DNA of 64,000 nucleotides from Actinoplanes sp. M2I2 (GTDB lineage: Bacteria > Actinomycetota > Actinomycetes > Mycobacteriales > Micromonosporaceae): contig NZ_JALPVJ010000012.1 in NCBI RefSeq assembly GCF_023544445.1, positions 62,001 to 126,000 on the forward strand. The letters run 5' to 3'. This document shows, piece by piece, positions 1-6,531 of this stretch (positions within the stretch are counted from its first letter, which is position 1; every line of letters starts with the position of its first letter). A program made the translations under genes and the position numbers. The notes under the pieces were generated by a model, which saw only the letters and a list, made by a program, of their open reading frames with translations, was not told where the DNA came from and made no database searches.

Positions 1-116
1 CCAAGCGGGTCGCCGACCGCCGCGGCACCGGTCTCGATGCGGCGACGGTCGCGACCGTGCTGATCACCGGCCTGGTCACGGCCGGCGTTCTGGTGGCAGC
101 CCTGCGGACAGCCTGA
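1..116 (+). CDS. C-terminal fragment of a probable membrane protein
   Basis: Only the last 37 codons are inside the window; the frame enters at base 3 and stops with TGA at 114-116. The fragment is a short basic stretch (KRVADRR) followed by about 20 hydrophobic residues (VATVLITGLVTAGVLVAAL) and ends RTA. This looks like a single C-terminal membrane helix with a very short tail. It converges on the JmjC gene with a 7-bp gap. Too little is visible to name a family. Confidence 0.5.
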   Translation, partial: KRVADRRGTGLDAATVATVLITGLVTAGVLVAALRTA

Positions 117-123
117 GCCGGCG

Positions 124-1365
124 TCAGCGGGCGGGGACGACCAGAGCCTCGTTGAGCAGGCGACGGGCCAGCACCGAGCGGTCCGCGTCGTCTTCCAGCG
201 GCAGGTCGCCGACCCGCACCGGGTCGCCGGCCAGGGCGATGCGCAGCGCGGACGCGCAGGACGCCGGGAAGCGCATCGTGCGGCCGACCAGCCGCAGAGC
301 GACGTGCTCGGGGCCGTCCTCGGCGAGCTGCCAGCGCAGGCCCTCGCGGACCCGGATCTGGTCGTCGCGGCCCAGGCCGGCCGCGAAGTCGAGCTGGGCC
401 AGCGGGCTGACCGGCTCGGGACGGGCCGACGGCCAGTCGCGGCCGCGCAGCCGGGCGGCCACCTCGGCCGGCTCCACCGTGGTCAGCCAGTCGCGCAGGG
501 CCTCGACCGTCTCGGTCAGCTCGGGCTCGATCGCGTCCGGGTCGGACACGTCCAGCGCGTACGGCAGGGTGGCCCGCAGCCGGGCGTCGCCCGCGGCCAG
601 CGCCAGCAGCTCCTCGACGACGGCGTACCGGGTGAGCGCCCGGACCCCGATCGTCAGGTGCAGCGAGCGGCTGCCCAGGGCCTCGGCCGAGTGCAGCCAG
701 CCGCGCGGCAGGTAGAGCGCGTCGCCCGGGGAGAGCACCACGTCCATGGCCGGTTCGCCCTGCGCGGTCGCCGAAACCTCGTCGGCCCGCCCGCCCCAGG
801 CTTGCTTCTCCAGCGGGTCGGCCAGCACGGGCTCGTGCAGGCGCCAGCGCTTGGTCCCGTCGACCTGCAGCACGAAGACGTCGTGGGTGTCGTAGTGGGT
901 GCTGAAACCCTGGCTGCCCGGCGGGGTCAGGTAGGCGTTCACCTGCAGCGGGCGGCGCAGCTCGGCGCCGAGGCGGCGGCTGTAGTCGATCAGCGGGGGC
1001 CAGAGCCGGTGCAGGCCCTGCAGGACGAGCGTGGCGCCGGAGGCGTACAGCTGCATGACCCGGTCGTCGAGGACCTGGTCGCTGATCTCGGCGCCCGCCC
1101 CGCCGCCGCCGGTGAACCGGTCGGCCGGCAGCACCTTGCCCTGCTGGGCGACCCGCAGGAACGGCGTGCGCAGCCCGCGCCGGCTCAGCAACTCGTCGAC
1201 AGCCCCCGGGGAGAGCAGATCATCGAAACCGCCCGCGCCCGCGAGCTCACCGGCCCGGGACAGCAGCGGGACCTTGCCCCAGTACGCGGCGGCGAACTTG
1301 ACCGGATCGACGGCCACGGCACGGGAAAGCGCCGGGCGGGAGCCGCCCGGCGCGTCGTCAGTCAT
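124..1365 (-). CDS. JmjC/cupin-4 family 2-oxoglutarate-dependent oxygenase
   Basis: A 413-residue protein resembling the ribosomal-oxygenase (ROX) branch of JmjC hydroxylases, Fe(II)/2-oxoglutarate enzymes that hydroxylate Arg or His side chains. Visible features are the HxD iron motif H157-Y-D159 in FSTHYDTHDVFVLQVDG, the distal iron His at about 225 in YLPRGWLH, and a Lys-containing strand (VDGTKRWRLHEP) of the kind that binds 2-oxoglutarate. About 170 residues follow the cupin core, as in ROX enzymes. The ATG lies 11 bp after the stop of the repeat-peptide gene on the same strand, with a weak GAGAG ribosome site overlapping that stop, so the two are probably co-transcribed. The substrate is not known from sequence. 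The adjacent peptide is the obvious candidate (inference); ribosomal protein hydroxylation is the alternative. Confidence 0.85.
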   Translation of the reverse strand: MTDDAPGGSRPALSRAVAVDPVKFAAAYWGKVPLLSRAGELAGAGGFDDLLSPGAVDELLSRRGLRTPFLRVAQQGKVLPADRFTGGGGAGAEISDQVLDDRVMQLYASGATLVLQGLHRLWPPLIDYSRRLGAELRRPLQVNAYLTPPGSQGFSTHYDTHDVFVLQVDGTKRWRLHEPVLADPLEKQAWGGRADEVSATAQGEPAMDVVLSPGDALYLPRGWLHSAEALGSRSLHLTIGVRALTRYAVVEELLALAAGDARLRATLPYALDVSDPDAIEPELTETVEALRDWLTTVEPAEVAARLRGRDWPSARPEPVSPLAQLDFAAGLGRDDQIRVREGLRWQLAEDGPEHVALRLVGRTMRFPASCASALRIALAGDPVRVGDLPLEDDADRSVLARRLLNEALVVPAR

Positions 1366-1376
1366 CCCGGGCTCTC

Positions 1377-1694
1377 TCAGGACGCGGTGCCGTCGGCGCC
1401 GCCGTCGTGGCCGCCCGGGTTCGCGCCGCCGTCGGCCGGGCCCTCGCCCGCGCTGCCGTCCGCGCCACCGTCGTGACCATCCGGGTTTGCGCCGCCGTCA
1501 GCCGGGCCCTCGCCCGCGCTGCCGTCCGCGCCACCGTCGTGACCATCCGGGTTTGCGCCGCCGTCAGCCGGGCCCTCACCCGCGCTGCCGTCCGCGCCAC
1601 CGTCGTGGCCACCCGGGTTCGCGCCGCCGTCGGCCGGACCCTCGCCGGAGCCGGTACCCGTGGTCGAGGTGATGTCGTCGTCGCTCAGTGACAT
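1377..1694 (-). CDS. tandem-repeat Gly/Asp/His-rich peptide, possible oxygenase substrate
   Basis: A 105-residue protein with a non-repetitive start (MSLSDDDITSTTG) followed by four nearly identical 22-residue repeats. Each repeat contains GPADGGAN, a His-Asp pair in GHDGGADG, and GSAGE. There is no Cys, no aromatic residue, no signal peptide and no membrane helix, so it is expected to be cytosolic, acidic and disordered. A strong AAGGAG ribosome site stands 6 nt before the ATG. It is the first gene of an apparent two-gene operon with the JmjC oxygenase. The acidic leader, modular core and adjacent modifying enzyme resemble a multi-core RiPP precursor (inference). It could instead be an unmodified linker-like or metal-binding protein. 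No family is recognised with certainty. Confidence 0.8.
   Translation of the reverse strand: MSLSDDDITSTTGTGSGEGPADGGANPGGHDGGADGSAGEGPADGGANPDGHDGGADGSAGEGPADGGANPDGHDGGADGSAGEGPADGGANPGGHDGGADGTAS
1389..1652. repeat. four 66-bp in-frame tandem repeats
   Basis: Four head-to-tail 66-bp units at 1389-1454, 1455-1520, 1521-1586 and 1587-1652 encode the 22-residue repeats. The two central units appear nearly identical at DNA level, and the outer two differ mainly at synonymous positions and at Gly/Asp in the NPGG/NPDG segment. This pattern indicates expansion by recombination or slippage. Confidence 0.95.
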
Positions 1695-1753
1695 TGCAGC
1701 TCCTTGGCGTCGGTGGATGCGCCGGGCACCTCACTGTGACCGGCAGCGAAGCG

Positions 1754-1778
1754 GTACCCCGTGATCATCCGGTCTAAC
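1754..1778 (-). promoter_or_regulatory. candidate sigma-B/F-type promoter of the repeat-peptide operon
   Basis: Read on the minus strand: GTTAGA, 13 nt, GGGTAC, about 60 nt upstream of the repeat-peptide start. The -10 fits the sigma-B/F consensus well; the -35 deviates by one base from GTTT. It belongs to the set of similar motifs at 4806, 8886, 11604 and 13751. Confidence 0.4.
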
Positions 1779-1806
1779 CCGCGCCGGGACGGGTAACCCC
1801 GCTCAC

Positions 1807-2601
1807 ATGCTTGTGATCGGAACGTCGGGCTGGCAGTACCGCGACTGGCGGCCGGCCCGCGGGGCCGACGAGACCGGATACCTCTACCCCGGCGGCCTGC
1901 CGCAGCGGTCGTGGCTGGAACACTACGCCGAGCGGTTCGCGACCGTGGAGGTCAACAACGCGTTCTACCGGCTGCCCGAGCGGACGACCTTCGAGCAGTG
2001 GCGCGAGCGCACCCCGGACGACTTCGTGGTGGCGGTGAAGATGAGCCGCTATCTGACCCACATCAAGCGGCTTCGGGACCCGCAGGAGCCGGTGGCGCGG
2101 TTCTTCGACCGGGCCACCGGGCTCGGCGGCAAGCTGGGCCCGGTGCTGCTGCAACTGCCGCCGACCCTGAAGGCCGACCTGGGCGCGCTGGACGAGACGC
2201 TGAGCCTCGTGCCGGCCGGGGTCCGTGTCGCGGTAGAGCCCCGGCACGCCACCTGGTTCACCGACGACTGCCGGCGACTGCTCGAGAAGCACGGGGCCGC
2301 GCTGTGCTGGGCCGACCGGCTGAGCCGCCCGATCACGCCGCTGTGGGACACCGCCGACTTCGTCTATCTGCGCCTGCACGAGGGGCGGGCCAAGCCGTGG
2401 CCGCGCTACGGACGGGGGGCGCTGCGGACGTGGGCCGAGCGGTTGTCGGGCGTACGGGAGGGGTTCGTCTTCTTCAACAACGACCCGGGCGGCGCGGCCG
2501 TGATCGACGCGGGGGTGCTGGCGGCCGAGGCCGAGCGGCGGGGCCTGCCGGTGACGCGGGTGCCCCGCCTTAAGGTGAGACCGTGCGCACCATCCAATTG
2601 A
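1807..2601 (+). CDS. DUF72 family protein
   Basis: 264 residues, the usual DUF72 (YecE-like) length. The family has a TIM-barrel-like fold and no agreed biochemical function. Characteristic segments are the N-terminal IGTSGWQYRDW, VEVNNAFYRLPE, the central FVVAVKMSRYLTHIKRL, and the C-terminal FFNNDPGGAAV. No clear ribosome site precedes the ATG, so the message may be leaderless. The 3' end overlaps the start of the aminotransferase gene by 19 bp, implying co-translation. A second, diverged DUF72 gene lies 750 bp further on, on the opposite strand. Confidence 0.85.
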   Translation: MLVIGTSGWQYRDWRPARGADETGYLYPGGLPQRSWLEHYAERFATVEVNNAFYRLPERTTFEQWRERTPDDFVVAVKMSRYLTHIKRLRDPQEPVARFFDRATGLGGKLGPVLLQLPPTLKADLGALDETLSLVPAGVRVAVEPRHATWFTDDCRRLLEKHGAALCWADRLSRPITPLWDTADFVYLRLHEGRAKPWPRYGRGALRTWAERLSGVREGFVFFNNDPGGAAVIDAGVLAAEAERRGLPVTRVPRLKVRPCAPSN

Positions 2602-3374
2602 ACGGCCGGACGCCCGATCTCGCCGACACCCATCGGCTCGCCACGGTCAACTACGGCCACTTCACGTCGATGCAGGTCAGAGACCGGGGCGTACGCGGTC
2701 TGGGGTTGCACTTCGCCCGCCTGGCCGACGGCAACGAGGAGTTCTTCGGCTGGCGCGCCGAGCTGGACGACGAGCACCGGCTGCGCGAGCTGATCCTGTC
2801 GGCGCTCGGCGACGCCCGCGACGCCTCCGTGCGGGTGTCCTACGTGCCCGGCCCCTACCCCGACGGACCGCCCGACGTGGTGGTCGCGGTGGCCGAGCCC
2901 GCCCCCGAGGAGCCGGCCGCGCCACTGCGGGTGCGCATCGACCCCGACTTCCGCCGCCAGTGGCCCGAGCACAAGCACTCGGCCACCATGGGTCTGTTCC
3001 GCGCGCAGCGGCTGGCCCGGGCGGCCGGGTACGACGACGCGCTGTCGGTCGGCCCGGACGGCCTGGTCCGCGAGGGCACGGTCTGGAACGTGGCGTTCTT
3101 CAACGGCGACCAGGTGATCTGGCCGCAGGCGCCGATGCTCCGGGGCGTCACGATGGTGCTGCTGCAGATCTCGCTGACCATGCAGGGTGTGCCGTGGACG
3201 ATGCGGCCCGTGCCGCTCTCCGAGCTGCTGGACTTCACGGCGGCCGTCGCGGTCAACTCGCGCACCGTCCGCCAGGAGATCGCCTCGATCGACGACCTCA
3301 GCTACTCGGCCGGCGACAAACTGGCCGACCTGATGGCCGAGGCCTGGCAGTCAGTCCCCTTCGACATTCTCTAG
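2583..3374 (+). CDS. class IV PLP-dependent aminotransferase-like protein
   Basis: 263 residues with the fold-type IV signature of branched-chain aminotransferases and 4-amino-4-deoxychorismate lyases. The sequence HKHSATMGLFRAQRLA carries the likely PLP-binding Lys, and GYDDALSVGPDGLVREGTVWNVAFF is the hallmark motif following it. The start is GTG at 2583 with AAGGTGAG just upstream, inside the end of the DUF72 gene. The substrate (branched-chain amino acid, D-amino acid or aminodeoxychorismate) cannot be decided. The 3' end overlaps the convergent DUF72 gene by 24 bp. Confidence 0.85.
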   Translation: MRTIQLNGRTPDLADTHRLATVNYGHFTSMQVRDRGVRGLGLHFARLADGNEEFFGWRAELDDEHRLRELILSALGDARDASVRVSYVPGPYPDGPPDVVVAVAEPAPEEPAAPLRVRIDPDFRRQWPEHKHSATMGLFRAQRLARAAGYDDALSVGPDGLVREGTVWNVAFFNGDQVIWPQAPMLRGVTMVLLQISLTMQGVPWTMRPVPLSELLDFTAAVAVNSRTVRQEIASIDDLSYSAGDKLADLMAEAWQSVPFDIL

Positions 3375-4232
3375 CAGCTCGATCATCTCGGTGGCGTTGC
3401 GCTGGGCGAAGTCCCGATAGCAGTTGTTGAAGAGCACGTGCGTGGTGTCGGCCTCGCCGGCCAGCTCGCGCAGCCGCGGCGCCCATCCGGCCAGTTCGTC
3501 GCGCGAGTACTCGTAGCCGAACTTCTCGTGGATGTCCTTGCTGGTCCACTTGTCGCTGTGGCCGTGGAAGCGGACCACGGCCAGGCCGGAGGTGGCGGCC
3601 AGCACGGGCGGCACCGACGACTTGTGGCCCTGCGGCATGTCGACACCGACGAAGGCGAGCTTGTGGGTGCGCAGGAAGTCGAGCGTCTCGGCCTGGTTGT
3701 CGCCCTCGAACCACGTCGCGTTGCGGAACTCGAAGACCGGCACGATCGGCTTGCAGCGGGCCGCGACCTCGAGCAGATAGTCCTTGTTGGACCGGCGAAT
3801 GCCGAACCACGGCGGGAACTGGAAGAGCACCGCGCCCAGCTTGCCCGCCTCGGCCAGCGGATCCAGCGCGGCGAGGAACCGGGTCCAGACCTCCTCGTAG
3901 GCCTGCGCCGGGAGGTCGCCGGGATAGATGTTCTTCTTGTCCGTCTCGGGCCGCAGATCCTTGTAGATCGCCGACACCCTGGTCGGGTGACCGGTCAGCA
4001 GGCTGAACGCCTTGATGTTGAAGGTGAAGGCGTCGGGCGTGCGCTGCGCCCAGAGCTTGCTGGTCTGCTCGGCCGGCGGTCCGTAGTAGGTGGAGTCGAC
4101 CTCGACCACCCGGTACTGCTTCGCGTAGTACGCCAGCCTCTTCTCGGGGGTGTCGGCGCTCGCCGGGTACCACCCCGAGTCGAGCAGCGTCTTGTCCGTC
4201 CAGGACGCCGTGCCGACCTCGATCGTGCCCAT
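3351..4232 (-). CDS. DUF72 family protein (second copy)
   Basis: 293 residues starting at the ATG of MGTIEVGTASWTDKTLL; the frame is open further upstream but the family motif begins here. DUF72 features are VEVDSTYYGPP, FTFNIKAFSLLTGHPTR, VLFQFPPWFG, VFEFRNATWFEG and HVLFNNCYRDFAQRNA. It is longer and clearly diverged from the copy at 1807, so this is not a recent duplication. The terminal 24 bp overlap the convergent aminotransferase gene. Biochemical function is unknown. Confidence 0.85.
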   Translation of the reverse strand: MGTIEVGTASWTDKTLLDSGWYPASADTPEKRLAYYAKQYRVVEVDSTYYGPPAEQTSKLWAQRTPDAFTFNIKAFSLLTGHPTRVSAIYKDLRPETDKKNIYPGDLPAQAYEEVWTRFLAALDPLAEAGKLGAVLFQFPPWFGIRRSNKDYLLEVAARCKPIVPVFEFRNATWFEGDNQAETLDFLRTHKLAFVGVDMPQGHKSSVPPVLAATSGLAVVRFHGHSDKWTSKDIHEKFGYEYSRDELAGWAPRLRELAGEADTTHVLFNNCYRDFAQRNATEMIELLENVEGD

Positions 4233-4258
4233 ACCGTTCACGCTAGCCCCGATACGGC

Positions 4259-4286
4259 GGGTCCGCCGCTGGTGAGCGGCGGACCC
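4259..4286 (-). terminator. hairpin terminator after the DksA-type gene
   Basis: A perfect 12-bp stem (gggtccgccgct / agcggcggaccc) with a GGTG loop, 27 nt downstream of the DksA-like stop codon on the minus strand. No clear U-tract is present, which is common in actinobacteria. Confidence 0.7.
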
Positions 4287-4312
4287 GGACGTCTCGCGGT
4301 TTCCCGGCCGGC

Positions 4313-4729
4313 TCAGCCGGCTCGGCGCTCGCGGTTCTGCTTGCAGTTGACGCACGTGGTGGCCGAGGGGAAGATCTCCAGCCGCTCCCACGGGATCGGG
4401 TTGTGGCAGCCCTCGCAGTTGCCGTACGTGCCGTCCTCGAGCCGCGCCATCGCGTGCTCGGCCTGCGTGCGCCGGTCGAGCAGCGTGCGCAGCAGCGAGG
4501 TGGCCGCGTCGCGCTCGGCCGTCTTGGAGCCGCTGTCGGCCTGGTCGTCGCCGGCCGAGTCGCCGATCTCGACCAGCCGGAGCTGGTGGTTCTCGGCGAC
4601 GGCCGTCTCGTACTCGGCGTTCAGGTCGTTGAACCGGTTGCGCAGAGTCGAACGGATCTGGTCGAGCTCCTCCGGCGTACGCCCCTTCGCGGCACTCTTC
4701 CCCGTGATGACCGCTTGATTGACGAGCAT
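4313..4729 (-). CDS. DksA/TraR-type C4 zinc-finger protein
   Basis: 138 residues from the ATG of MLVNQAVITGK, preceded by a strong GGGGGAG ribosome site. An N-terminal helical region (about 20-100) precedes a C4 zinc finger, NCEGCHNPIPWERLEIFP then CVNCKQNRE. DksA relatives bind RNA polymerase through the secondary channel and modulate transcription, usually with (p)ppGpp; whether this protein does so is not shown. A clear sigma-B/F-type promoter at 4806-4830 suggests stress-dependent expression. It is followed by a hairpin and appears monocistronic. Confidence 0.85.
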   Translation of the reverse strand: MLVNQAVITGKSAAKGRTPEELDQIRSTLRNRFNDLNAEYETAVAENHQLRLVEIGDSAGDDQADSGSKTAERDAATSLLRTLLDRRTQAEHAMARLEDGTYGNCEGCHNPIPWERLEIFPSATTCVNCKQNRERRAG

Positions 4730-4805
4730 GCGCTCCCCCTGCCCTTCATACGCCCCTGCCGGCGAGTCCCCCGAAGTCGACACCATCGCACCGTGGAGCC
4801 GCCTG

Positions 4806-4830
4806 ATACCCACCGCCGAAGATCCCAAAC
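4806..4830 (-). promoter_or_regulatory. sigma-B/F-type promoter for the DksA-like gene
   Basis: Minus-strand GTTTGG, 13-nt spacer, GGGTAT: a close match to the sigma-B/F consensus, about 75 nt upstream of the ATG at 4729. Confidence 0.65.
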
Positions 4831-4895
4831 GGGGCCTCCGCTGAAAAAGTAACCGGAGCATAACTGTCAGTGGTGGGTTCCGCTACAGACTCGCT

Positions 4896-5528
4896 TCATG
4901 AACGTTCGAGGACCATCGCCGGGCGGCGCGGGTCGTCCACCCGCACGACCACATCGGCGAACGAGGCGGGCCCGACCTCCTCGGCGTACCGCCCGAAGGC
5001 GGGCAGCGTCCAGGCGTCCTCGGGCGGGGTCCGCCGGGCCAGCGCGGCGGCCGACATCTCGAGGTGCACGGTGACGTCGAAGGCCAGGCCGCCGCCGAGC
5101 AGCAACGGCCCGCTGACCAGCAGGATCGCTCCGGCAGCGAGATCGGCGTAGGGCTCGCGGGCGGCCCGGTCGGTGGCCGGGTTCCACAGCTTGGTGAGCA
5201 CCCGGCCCGAGCCGCCGGGGCCGGCCGGGTCGAGCACCTCACGGGCCAGCCCGGCCTCGTCGAACCAACCCTGGTAGTACGAGTCCGGGTCGTGGCGGCC
5301 GAACTCCAGGCGCACCGAGGCCGGCCGCAGAAAGTCGCCGGTGTCGATCCGCAGCGCGGGACGGCCGCGGGCCCGCAGCGGGCCGACCAGGGCGTCGGCC
5401 AGCTCACCGGGACCGGCCGCCGGGGCGCCGTCGACGGCGACCCGGAGGTGACTGTCGACTTTCCGACATGTCAGCAGATCGACGAGTTCGTCGACGAGAA
5501 CCTCGGTGGAGACGGGCCGGACACGCAC
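4896..5528 (-). CDS. uridine kinase-like protein with a degenerate P-loop
   Basis: 210 residues, GTG start. Layout follows the uridine kinase/phosphoribulokinase family: a P-loop position near residue 35, IDTGDFLRPASVRLEFG where the substrate-binding D-F-x-R segment lies, and late LERS. The P-loop region reads VDGAPAAGPGELADAL and lacks the GKS/T of a working Walker A, so ATP binding by the usual route is doubtful. It lies 41 bp after the winged-helix regulator gene on the same strand. It may be an inactive or repurposed nucleoside-kinase fold; the substrate is unknown. Confidence 0.6.
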   Translation of the reverse strand: MRVRPVSTEVLVDELVDLLTCRKVDSHLRVAVDGAPAAGPGELADALVGPLRARGRPALRIDTGDFLRPASVRLEFGRHDPDSYYQGWFDEAGLAREVLDPAGPGGSGRVLTKLWNPATDRAAREPYADLAAGAILLVSGPLLLGGGLAFDVTVHLEMSAAALARRTPPEDAWTLPAFGRYAEEVGPASFADVVVRVDDPRRPAMVLERS

Positions 5529-5569
5529 GCGTCGAAGCTACCCGCCGGGCTCGATCGTCGTGGACGCGG

Positions 5570-6136
5570 TCACTCGTTCGGCTTGATCACCACGTGCGCG
5601 TCGTCGGAGAGCCGGTAGCCGACGCCGTAGACGGTCGTGATGAGCGGGGCCGTGCCGCCGAGCTTGAGACGCAGCCGGCGCACGTGCACGTCGACGGTGC
5701 GCTCGCCGGTGTGGTCGTAACCCCAGACGCCGGTCAGCAGCTGGGCCCGGGTGAAGACCCGGCGGGGCCGCTCGGCCAGGAAGAGCAACAGGTCGAACTC
5801 GAGCCGGGTGAGCGGCAGCGGCGCGCCGTCGACGATGACCTGCCGGGTGCCGGTGAGCAGGCGCACCTCGGGACCGGCGCCGAGGGCGGGCTCGAGGTCG
5901 GCGTCCTCGCGCGGCGCGGCCGCGGGCTCGAGGGTGACCGTGCCCTGACTGACCTCGACCAGCTCGCGCACGGCCTCGATCAGCTTGTGCGCCTGCGGGG
6001 AGATGGCATCACCGGTGAGCGGGATGGCGACCGTGACGGTCAGAGCGGGTTCCGCCGGGCGACGGGTGGCGGCGGAGCCGCGGACCGGCCCGGTGGCGTG
6101 TCGGGCGAGCCGAGGTGAAAGCGCACTGGCCGGCAT
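5570..6136 (-). CDS. OmpR/PhoB-type winged-helix protein without a receiver domain
   Basis: 188 residues. The C-terminal half (about 90-180) is an OmpR-type DNA-binding domain: LTRLEFDLLLFLAERPRRVFTR, QLLTGVWGYDHTGERTVDVHVRRLRLKLG and TTVYGVGYRL. The N-terminal 90 residues are unlike a receiver: there is no acidic pocket or phospho-Asp. An AGGGGGATC ribosome site supports the ATG at 6136. The same signature occurs in actinobacterial response-regulator-like orphans; no kinase gene is adjacent. A 41-bp gap to the kinase-like gene suggests an operon. Confidence 0.8.
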   Translation of the reverse strand: MPASALSPRLARHATGPVRGSAATRRPAEPALTVTVAIPLTGDAISPQAHKLIEAVRELVEVSQGTVTLEPAAAPREDADLEPALGAGPEVRLLTGTRQVIVDGAPLPLTRLEFDLLLFLAERPRRVFTRAQLLTGVWGYDHTGERTVDVHVRRLRLKLGGTAPLITTVYGVGYRLSDDAHVVIKPNE

Positions 6137-6467
6137 TTAATTGATCCCCCTGAAAGCTGACCCAGCTGTGAAGCATGTCGGCAACCGAATACGACCGATC
6201 ACCCTCCGTAATACCGCGGACGATGTTTCCGTCAGCCTCGTTGCCGGGTCAACCCGTCAACCACACTGTGGGAAAATCGTTCCACCGCGGAAAATGCATT
6301 CCGGTAACGGATTCTGTCAGACTGATTACGCGTTGCCGAACGCATGACGTACCGAGCATTCCTCCGGTCCTTAACATATGGCCTGGTGGGAGTGCTTGCG
6401 GAGGGTCGTTCGGGCGACATTTCTGAGACGAGAGCCACACCATTCTTCGTTGCCGGAGCAAAAAGAA
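6137..6467. other. AT-richer intergenic region between the regulator and secA2
   Basis: About 330 bp with visibly lower GC than its surroundings and no convincing gene on either strand: the short open frames have no family-like sequence and poor actinobacterial codon bias. It contains the leader and promoter of the winged-helix gene on its left side. The secA2 terminator lies just beyond its right edge. Confidence 0.5.
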
Positions 6468-6495
6468 TCCGGGCGTTCCCGAAGGAACGCCCGGA
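6468..6495 (-). terminator. intrinsic terminator of secA2
   Basis: Perfect 12-bp stem (ggaacgcccgga pairing) with a 4-nt loop, followed on the minus strand by TTCTTTTTGC, a genuine U-tract. It lies 37 nt after the secA2 stop codon. One of the clearest rho-independent terminators in the window. Confidence 0.9.
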
Positions 6496-6531
6496 TGACA
6501 GTTGCCCTTTTTCCCGCCCTTGGCGGCGCCG

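Noticed and set aside
1377..1694. The repeat peptide as a shadow of a plus-strand gene.
   Set aside because: The minus-strand frame has a strong ribosome site, regular in-register repeats and an adjacent same-strand enzyme gene; the plus-strand frames give Ala/Arg- or Arg/Pro-rich sequences without a ribosome site.
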